From Astragalus membranaceus (taxonomy: Eukaryota > Streptophyta > Magnoliopsida > Fabales > Fabaceae): a DNA stretch of 64,000 bases. Both the position numbers and the translations under genes were made by a program. Where the stretch lies: assembly GCA_039519185.1 (NCBI GenBank), contig CM076851.1:52682751-52746750 (forward strand), read 5' to 3'. The notes under the pieces were generated by a model. It searched no databases, was not told the origin of the DNA, and saw only the letters and a list, made by a program, of their open reading frames with translations. This document shows, in pieces, positions 44,660 to 53,751 of the stretch. How positions within the stretch are numbered: position 1 is the first letter of the stretch; each line of letters begins with the position of its first letter.

Positions 44660-45062
44660 AATTTGAAAAAAAAAAAAACTTTTAAAGTCAGGCGCAATAA
44701 TGCCTGACTATTTGAAAAAAAGAAAAAAAACTTTTAAAGTCAGGCGCAATAATGTCTGACTATTTGAAAAAAAAAAACTTACGAAGTCAGGCCATAAATG
44801 CTTGACTTTAAAACATACTTACGAAGTCAGGCAATAATACGTGCTTGACTTTAAAACATACTTACGAAGTCAGGCAATAATACGCGCTTGACTTTAAATC
44901 ATACTTACGAAGTCAGGCAATAATAAATGCTTGACTTTAAATCATACTTACGAAGTCAGGCAATTGCTTGACTTTAAAACTCCTTACATACAAAGTCGAC
45001 TTAATAAAAGTCAAGCGGGCGCCTGACTTTAAATCCCCTTTTCGCCTGACTTTAAATCCCTT
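44660..45062. repeat. Right subterminal repeat array of the gene-carrying CACTA
   Basis: At least nine copies of 'aagtcaggc' alternate with the inverted form 'gcctgactt' or 'gcttgacttt'. Five of them sit in a 45-50-base unit beginning 'cttacgaagtcaggcaataat'. This is a typical CACTA subterminal region. Confidence 0.9.
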
Positions 45063-45078
45063 TTTTGCACTAGTGGGT

Positions 45079-45518
45079 GATGTGCAAGTATACACAATCG
45101 CAACGAGTAATATAATGATATGTAAAGTTCGTTCCCACAGGGATTGGAATTAATCTAAGAAGTTTAAGTGATTAGAAGCTTAGTGAAAAGAATTGAGTAC
45201 AAAATAAAGGTAAAGAGTTGTAAACATTATAAGTTGTGATAAAACAGTATTAAGTTGAAGTAATTTAAAAGGTGAGTTGGATAGCTCAGTAGTTGTGTAA
45301 ATTCCCAAGAGTAATGTTCAAATAATATTTAGACGCTGTAGCGTTAAGCGCTGTAGCGCTTAAGAATCCGTAGACGCTGTAGCGCTTTGGTAGCGTGCCT
45401 TTCAGTCACTTTCGTCAGGGTTATGTTACAAGACTCCTATGTCTAGGCTCTAAATAAGTTTTACCCCTGTATATTAAGCTCTTACAACATTTTCCTTATG
45501 AACTATTACTCCCCTATG
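45079..45518 (-). repeat. Athila-type 5' LTR remnant beyond the CACTA insertion
   Basis: Matches 28211-28652 of the intact 3' LTR almost base for base, including decamer palindromes at 45334, 45349 and 45375. It then stops within 'cccctatg'. The remaining kilobase of this LTR is deleted. Confidence 0.9.
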
Positions 45519-45979
45519 GGCTGAGGTTGATGCAACACTCAAGATCTCCTTCCACTTCTTTTTCATTGATTTGTTCGACCGCCAACCATCAAGGGGGTTG
45601 CTTCCGTGAATTACCATGGCCGCTGGCCACAAAGCCCTTGGGACCTGGCCTTCTCACCAGATGTTTTCTTGCCAGGCGCACTCTTGGGCGCTCTCCTGCC
45701 AGATGTCACCTTGCATGGCGCCCTCTTGGGCGCTCTCCTGCCGGATGATGTGACTGGCCAGGAAATCCGAGGATTGGCTTGCCTTCAAAGGTGGGGCAGG
45801 ATGGCTAGTACCTTCGTCAGGTAGGTAGGCGACGTTGCCTCCCGGAGAATCCTTTGGTCGGGGTGCGGGTATGGCAATACTTTGAACCCGGGGTCTGCCT
45901 CTGGGAGCCATGGAGTAGCAAGAGAAAAGTTCGAGTAGTGATGATGTGAAAGATAGATATCTCCCACTGTGGTCGCCAA
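45519..45979 (-). pseudogene. Leader and start of gag of the broken Tat-type gypsy element
   Basis: The primer site TGGCGACCACAGTGGGAG (45962-45979, minus strand) is tRNA-Arg-like and adjoins the LTR at 45980. About 50 bases downstream an ATG (45911) opens a frame of 85 codons beginning MAPRGRPRVQSIAIPAPRPK, a basic gag-like start, ending at 45654. A duplicated phrase 'tgggcgctctcctgcc' (about 45686 and 45728) gives the repeated protein phrase RQESAQE/WQESAQE. The gag gene is cut off at 45519 by the truncated Athila LTR. Confidence 0.55.
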
Positions 45980-46345
45980 TGTTCTGTACCGAGTAGCTTT
46001 TTGGTCGGCTGCTGTTGGTAGGTCTCTTGCTGTCCTGGCAGGAGGTCAGGGAGTGCCCGGGGGGGTACCAGCAAGCCACTCCGACGCTCAAGTCAGTATA
46101 TAGAATATATGAGTGAAGGTACTAAGGATTAGAGATTGAACCTTTTTTAAGGCAAAGTTTGCCTGTATTTATAAGAAATCGTGCCCTCTCTTGGATCGTT
46201 GGATGGGTAGAGTCGATCTCGACCGTCCAAGCATGTTGGGCTCGCATGAGGTGGATATGGGCTGAATCAGTTGCGCTGATCCATATTACTTGCTAAGCGC
46301 ACCTCCTGGTTTTGCTAATGGGACTCCTTGGTCCACTCCAGAACA
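45980..46345 (-). repeat. 5' LTR of the broken Tat-type gypsy element (366 bp)
   Basis: Ends are short inverted repeats TGTTCTG and CAGAACA. A minus-strand TATA box (TTATAAATAC) is at 46165-46174. The primer site lies immediately inside. The outer flank from 46346 is Ogre-like LTR sequence. Confidence 0.8.
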
Positions 46346-46593
46346 AAGGGTAAAATCAATATATTTTTTTATTAACGATGCTTACACGTTTAGTTCGATG
46401 GTAACCCTCGTTAGGAGGGATGCCGCGAGGTGTTAGTACCTTCCCCGCGCATAACCGACTCCCGAACCCATATTTGGTTCATTATGACCTTTTTAGGGGA
46501 TTTCTCAAAATTTGTCCCTTTAAACCTAAATTTTGATGGCGGCTTCATTGTAAACTTCGAAGAATCCCTCCTCCGGATTTTTCGGTCGCTTCA
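46346..46593 (+). repeat. Ogre-like 3' LTR, terminal segment
   Basis: Matches 9252-9500, the end of the 5' LTR, including 'ccccgcgcataaccgac' and the terminal 'ttttcggtcgct'. The last bases read TCA rather than ACA. Confidence 0.9.
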
Positions 46594-46789
46594 CCTTTCT
46601 TTTCTCAATCACTCTTCTTCTTCTTCTTCGAACCCATATTTGGTTCATTATGACCTTTTTAGGGGAATTCTCAAAATTTGTCCCTTTAAACCTAAATTTT
46701 GAGGGCGGCTTCATTGTAAACTTCGAAGAATCCCTCCTCCGGATTTTTCGGTCGCTTCACCTTTCTTTTCTCAATCGCTCTTCTTCTCC
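46464..46789. repeat. 166-base tandem duplication spanning the LTR end and its flank
   Basis: Copy 1 (46464-46629) and copy 2 (46630 to about 46789) both start 'gaacccatatttggttcat', run through the LTR end and include about 36 bases of flanking TC-rich DNA ('cctttcttttctcaatc'). Copy 2 passes into a CTT/CTC/CTG-rich tract up to 46836, where copia coding resumes. Confidence 0.9.
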
Positions 46790-46836
46790 TTCTCCTCCTT
46801 CTCCTCCTTCTCCTGCTTCTGCTTCTGCTTCTTCTT

Positions 46837-47889
46837 AGTCGCATTGAAGCTTACTTTTTGCATCAAGGGTTCACTGCTGGTGAGAGTCAACAGACCACTT
46901 TCTTGAAACATGGCACAAATGAAGAGATATTGATTGCTAGCTTGTATATTGATGATCTAGTGTACACTGAAAATGATGTGAATTTAATGAATGACTTCAA
47001 AGGCTGAATAAAGAAGGAGTTCTCTATGACATACTTAGGGAAGATGAAATACTTCCTAGGTGTTGAAGTCACTCAGTTTGATGAAGGGGCCTGCATAAGC
47101 AAAAGGAAATATGCTGCAGATGTTCTAAAAAGGTTTGATATAGCTGATTGCAACTCCGTGAAGGTGCCTATGGTCCCTGGTTGCAAGCTTGGTAGGGACA
47201 ATCAAGGAGAGAAAGTAGACAAAACACTCTACAAACAAATAGTGGGTACTCTTATGTATATGACTGCCACTAGACCTGACATAATGCATGTTGTGTGCCT
47301 TATCAGCAGATACATGAGCAATCCTTCTCAAGCACACCAGTTAGCCTCCAAGAGAATACTGAGCTACTTACAAGGAACAATTGATTTTGGGATCATCTAC
47401 AAGAAGGGAGGGAATGCAGCTCTAATTGGATACACCGATAGTGATTATGCTGGTTATTTAGAGGATAGGATAAGCACTTCTGGGTATGCTTTTCTATTGA
47501 GCAGTGGAGTAGTTGCTTGGATTTCAAAGAAGCAACCAATAGTCACTCTATTAAGTACTGAAGCAAAGTTTGTTGCAGCAGGAGCTGCTACCTGTCAAGC
47601 TGTCCGGATGAAGAAAATCCTCGAGGAAATAAGGCAAACACCATATGAATGCATCTAAATCATGTTTGATAATAACTCAGTATCAAGTTGTCAAAGAATC
47701 CTATCACTACATCAGAGTCAATAAAGGAATCATAGCTACGAGTCATTGTGGTACAAAGGAACAATTGGCAGATTTGTTCACCTAGCCACTAAGTGCAGAA
47801 AGTTTTTAGGGGACAACTTGGGATATGTAAAATACTTGTAATAAACTAATTGCTTGTGTATAAAAGCAATTGGTTTAAGGGAGGGATTG
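46837..47889 (+). pseudogene. Ty1/copia reverse transcriptase C-terminus and RNase H (part 3)
   Basis: Translation gives SRIEAYFLHQGF, LIASLYIDDLVYTEND (the YIDD active site), then after a TGA at 47004 SMTYLGKMKYFLGVEV, YKQIVGTLMYMTATRPDIM and the RNase H block YTDSDYAGYLEDRISTSGYA, ending near 47658. Past that the frame is degraded, but EQLADLFT-like remnants continue to about 47800. It is the direct continuation of the copia fragment that ends at 3630, lacking about 130 residues of fingers and palm. The purine tract AAGGGAGGGATTG precedes the LTR. Confidence 0.9.
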
Positions 47890-48064
47890 TTAGGAGTATT
47901 AGTAGCTAATAAGTGTATTAGCACTTAATTGTTCGGAGTTAGTGGAGTTTGTTTTTCAGTTACAACTGCTTATGCAGTTGACCTCTCTGTACTACTCATA
48001 TAAGACATTTTTCTGTCTTCAATAATCAATATACAGTTCATTCTAAAATATATCACACATAACA
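47890..48064 (+). repeat. Copia 3' LTR (175 bp)
   Basis: TGTTAGGAGTATT...CACATAACA, bounded by TG and CA, directly after the copia purine tract. The matching 5' LTR would lie left of this window, beyond the first CACTA element. Confidence 0.8.
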
Positions 48065-49280
48065 GGGAGGATATGAGACTAATAATGTTAATTCTATAAT
48101 GATAGGAAAAAGTTGTCCCCAAACCCTTCTAAACTCCTCTTTTAGTTTATTTTTTGAGCTCCTCCAAAACGCACTAAATTTGAAGGGTTTATTTCCTAAA
48201 CTAAGGAGGAATTTAGGAAGGTTTAGGAGATAATTTTTTTATTACTATAGAATTAATACTATTAATTTTATGTCCTCCGATTCCCTCCCCTCTAAACTCT
48301 CAACCACACTCCTGAGAAATTCATATCTAGCCATTTTCCTCATGGATCATATGGAAAGGCGAAATCACTCATTTAGTATATATTATTCAAACAATATTAA
48401 TGGACATTTTTTGCCGTCAGGTTTGACGTATGTCTGCAAGGAAAACACGACGAAATTAACAATGCTCAAAATCACCATCCTGGTAACAGATAGCTACTAA
48501 GTCATCCACAAATTATTAAAAAAAACATATAGAATAATAAGGTACTATTCAGGTGGGTATGATTGAAACACATAAAATAAAATAATGTTAAAGTAAGTAC
48601 AAAACAAATAGAGTAGTTGAAAACTTCAAATATGGTCAATAATAGTAAATAATAAGTTACTAGTAATCTCCATCTCTTCCTAATCCTAATACAAAACAAA
48701 TTCAAATAATGAGTCATCAAAAGGTCCAATTCCTCCGGCGGCTGATACAGAAACTTTATTATATGTCGTAGGGCAAAAAATAATTAAGTATTTTTAGAAA
48801 AAATATTAGTATTTTTTTTGTCAAAAAAAATTATGATTATTTATAAAATATATAATTTCACGATAAAAAAGAGATAAGACGTGGTACTATTATGTGGTAC
48901 TATTACTTGACAAAAAACTTAAACTTATTTGGTTTTTAAAAATAAAAAATACGATTGTAGTCCTCAAATATCAGTTGAATTAAATTTTCTCTTGTGGTTA
49001 GGGTTAAATTTTGTACTGCTTAATACCGAGTTTGTCTACTACAGAACTGGAACCTAGGAGCACCAGATCGACCCCCATGTCTCATGATAGATTAAGTCAT
49101 CAGGCTAACAGTGTTGGTTAGTCACTCAAAAAACTAATTTGACTAATATTTGAGTTTTTATTAGTAAACTAATATTTCAATTTTTAATGACTTAATTTGT
49201 AATTTTCATCTATTTGAAAACAAATAGGTCTCTATTTTTTGTAAACAACTGTATAGAGTCATTACTCCTTAAAAATAAAA
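48065..49280. other. Intergenic DNA with a fold-back repeat
   Basis: No gene. 48090-48275 forms a long imperfect inverted repeat: 'ttaattctata...ccaaacccttctaaactcctc' on the left pairs with 'ggaggaatttaggaaggtttagg...tatagaattaa' on the right. It resembles a MITE but the family is not recognised. The remainder is AT-rich, without clear structure. Confidence 0.5.
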
Positions 49281-50648
49281 GGCTAAATAGCACTTTTGGT
49301 CCTTTATCTTTGCTTTAGCTTTCATTTTGGTCATTTATCTTTTTTTTGGTCAGTTTTGGTCTCTCATCTTTTATTTTCGTTTCACTTTGGTCCCTGCCGT
49401 TAGTTTATTCTAACGGATACCACACTGGCAGTTAATGGCTGACGTGGTATTTTAAGTGTTGTCATTCATTAAATGAGATGACAAATAAATTTATTATTTA
49501 ATTGTAAATCATTTTATTTAAGTTTTTAAAATTTTAAAAACACAAATTAACAAAAAAAAATTAAAAACATTAAATCATTAAAATCAAACCAGAAATAAAA
49601 AAACATTCCTAAAAAAACATTAGGATTTCGTTTCAATTCATTCCTAAAATCAATCCATTCCTAAATCAACTCATTCCTAAAACGCAGGCATTCCTATAAT
49701 CAAGCCATGTTTACTCTTCTCTGCATATTGACGCAACAACCATGTTTAGTTGTTTCGACAAAAAAAAATCAACATTGCAAATTAGCAACAGATATGGGTT
49801 TCGTTTTTTGATTTCGTTTTGGCTTTTGTTTCGTTTTTCATTTTGTTTGCCCGAATCTGGGTTTCGTTTTGGTTTTGATTTCGTTTTACTACTCGTTTTG
49901 TTTTTGATTTCGTTTTTCCTAGATCTGAGTTTTCGTTTTGATTTTCATTTCATTTTTTATTTTGTTTTACTTTTCATTTTGTTTTTCCCAGATCTGGATT
50001 TTGTTTTGGTTTTCGTTTCGCTTTTTGTTGAAGATCTGCGGGTCTGTAACTAGAAGTAAGATGAAGATGAAACATCCTTTTTGGTTTCATTTTTGATTGA
50101 AGATCTGCATAATGAACTGTTTCCTCAGTAAGCCATATTGAGAAGGTTGATTTGATGATGATGGAATCCATTGAAAATGAGGAACGATGGAATATGAGAA
50201 ATGGGTTTGTTGCTGGAAATCGAAATGGGTTTTTTGATTGAAGATTCTGATGTTGGATTTGCATTTTTGGGTTTGTTTTGGGTTTGCAGGGTTTGTACCT
50301 GCAAACGTGATGAGGATATTGAATTAGTTTTAATGTTATTAGTTTTTTTTTTTAATTCTGTTTTATGTTTTTATAATTTTAAAAACTTAATTGATTATGT
50401 GTAAAATGATTTACAGTTAAATAATAAAAAAAATTTGTCACCTCATTTAATGAATGACACGTCATCCGTGACACTTAAGATGCCACATCAGCAGTTAACT
50501 GCCAGCGTGGCGTCCGTTAGAAAAAACTAATGGCAGGGACTAAAGTGAAACGAAAATGAAAGATGAGGGACCAAAACGGACCCAAAAAAAATAAATGACC
50601 AAAGTGAACCCTAGAGGAAAGATAAAGGACCAAAATTGATATTTAGCC
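49281..50648. mobile_element. Mutator-like element (MULE), non-autonomous, TSD AAAATAAAA
   Basis: Terminal inverted repeats of roughly 290 bases. Left starts GGCTAAATAGCACTTTTGG and right ends with the reverse complement of GGCTAAATATCAATTTTGG. A 9-bp duplication AAAATAAAA flanks it (49272-49280 and 50649-50657), the size expected for MULEs. The interior (49570-50350) holds a strongly biased stretch of 'gttttgattttcgtttc' repeats and two frames of 67-103 codons of low complexity (49742-50053 and 50201-50404). No MuDR-type transposase is present. I do not recognise the interior as a captured gene. Confidence 0.9.
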
Positions 50649-50768
50649 AAAATAAAAATAGTTAAACTTTTCATTGAGTATAATTAATGCGAGAAGAGAC
50701 GTAAACAATAAAGATTAATTCGAAAAATAAAAGAATAAATTAGTATAACTAACTGAAATATTCTTATA

Positions 50769-50941
50769 CCAAGTGGGTGTGGCACAAGTTGTAAGCATTT
50801 GGTCAGGGGTTCGATCCCTGGCTGGTGTGTATGGAGAGACATCGCTTGGGAGAGGTCAGCCCTTAAATGGACTCCAGTACCTCGAAGGATTAGTCTCCCC
50901 AGTCGCCGAGGTGGATACCTTGGGAAACCAAAGAAAAACTA
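50769..50941 (+). mobile_element. tRNA-derived SINE with 13-bp TSD
   Basis: The head contains an A-box-like GTGTGGCACAAGTTG (about 50776) and a B-box GGTTCGATCCC (about 50808), the internal RNA polymerase III promoter elements of tRNA genes. It is not a tRNA gene because it does not fold into a cloverleaf and has a non-tRNA body and an A-rich tail (aaagaaaaact). An exact 13-bp duplication AAATATTCTTATA lies at 50756-50768 and 50942-50954. A second, diverged copy is at 60576-60728. Confidence 0.85.
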
Positions 50942-51544
50942 AAATATTCTTATATTGGGGGCGATCACTACAATATTTTTGGGGATTTTCAGCGAAAAAA
51001 ATCCGCCGGAAATTGGACATTACCGACGGATTTTGTCCGCTGGAAATCCGTTAGAAATTAAGCCATCGGAAAATCCACCGATAAACGTTCAAAAATACGC
51101 CAGTAGTTATTCAAAAATTCGCCAATAATGGCTTCCAAATCCGCCGGTAATGTTGGTTTTTTTTAAAAAAAAAACAGTTTTTACGTTCGTTTATTTAAAA
51201 AAATAATATTATTTATTATTCGTTTATTAAAATATTTATTATTTAATTCGTTTATTTAATTCCAAAATAAATATTATTAATTTTAAAATATAAATATTTA
51301 TTTTTTAAATAAATACTAATTAAACGAGAATTGAATAATGCTTTTAAAATGATAAAATTTGCATAAAAAACCACATAAGAAAGTAGTAATTAAAATATAT
51401 ATTACAAAATATAAATTAAAATATCCAATAATTAAAATTAAAATATCTAATAAAATGACTAAAACTCCTATTCATAGTAGCGGTTGGATGGGTTGTTGTT
51501 GGGGTCTGGATTAATTAACCATGTTTCTATATCAATGTTGAGGT

Positions 51545-53603
<2,059 letters not shown>

Positions 53604-53751
53604 GACTGTACTCTATATATATAATATGATGAATAACATAAATAATGAATAACATAAATGATAAATAACATAAATGATGAATAACATACATGATGAATAA
53701 CATATGAATCAAGTCTGATAAATATAAATATTAATCTTAATTCATAACAAA

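Larger units (their letters stand above)
38925..45075. mobile_element. Gene-carrying CACTA transposon (Pack-CACTA type), TSD GGT
   Basis: The left end reads CACTAGTGCAAAA (38925-38937) and the right end TTTTGCACTAGTG (45063-45075), exact inverted repeats of CACTA type. A 3-bp duplication GGT flanks it (38922-38924 and 45076-45078). The intact Athila LTR at 28195 shows the empty site: 'gcgaaaaggtgatgtgcaag' without the insert. Both ends carry inverted and direct copies of 'aaagtcaggcg', the subterminal repeats to which CACTA TnpA-type proteins bind. The interior contains exons and introns of host genes and no transposase, so it is non-autonomous and must have been moved in trans. Confidence 0.95.
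28195..45518 (-). mobile_element. Athila/Cyclops-like gypsy element with env-like ORF, 5' LTR split by a CACTA element
   Basis: 3' LTR at 28195-29666 (1472 bp). The 5' LTR starts at 38909, is interrupted at 38925-45075 by the gene-carrying CACTA, resumes at 45079 and is truncated at 45518. Gene order on the minus strand: primer site (38883-38902), gag-protease (38785-36107), RT-RNase H-integrase (36106-33185), then an extra ORF region (32676-30839), a polypurine tract and the 3' LTR. This order and the extra ORF are characteristic of the Athila lineage, and the LTR length resembles pea Cyclops elements. At least 22 exact copies of CGCTRYAGCG are spread over the element. Single in-frame stops break gag-pol and the extra ORF. 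Confidence 0.9.
27568..46345 (-). mobile_element. Broken Tat-type gypsy element on the minus strand, split by the Athila insertion
   Basis: The right-hand piece has a 366-bp 5' LTR (45980-46345), a tRNA-Arg-type primer site and the start of gag. The left-hand piece (27568-28194) has the end of the protease region and the start of reverse transcriptase. Both read leftwards. The two pieces belong together because they flank the Athila element in matching order. The 3' part of the gene and the 3' LTR are missing at the 27567/27568 junction, probably by a deletion that also removed about 2 kb of the enclosing Ogre-like LTR. Confidence 0.65.
4105..46593 (+). mobile_element. Large Ogre/Tat-like LTR element lacking coding capacity (LARD-like), heavily interrupted
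   Basis: The 5' LTR starts TGTCATACCC at 4105 and ends GGTCGCTACA at 9500. It is followed by the primer site TGGCGACTTCACTGGGGA, of the tRNA-Arg type used by Ogre elements. The same LTR start recurs at 27116 and the same LTR end at 46346-46593, so these are the two ends of its 3' LTR. Once the nested insertions are removed, the interior is 9501 to about 11000, 15446-15735 and 25389-27115. None of these holds a gag or pol frame, which makes this a LARD-like derivative. The flanking bases are CCTCT on the left and CCTTT on the right, so the target duplication is at best imperfect. Confidence 0.75.

Noticed and set aside
44660..45062. Regularly spaced short repeats resembling a CRISPR array
   Set aside because: Spacing and orientation alternate, the units are subterminal repeats of a CACTA element with an exact terminus and TSD, and the DNA is eukaryotic.
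3631..46593. One giant CACTA macrotransposon carrying the whole nest
   Set aside because: No right CACTA terminus is visible after 46593 and no 3-bp duplication can be matched, so the left terminus at 3631 is better seen as an older element that was later interrupted and truncated.
50769..50941. Possible tRNA gene with A and B boxes
   Set aside because: No cloverleaf can be formed, the body continues well past a tRNA length, and a 13-bp TSD and A-rich tail identify a SINE.
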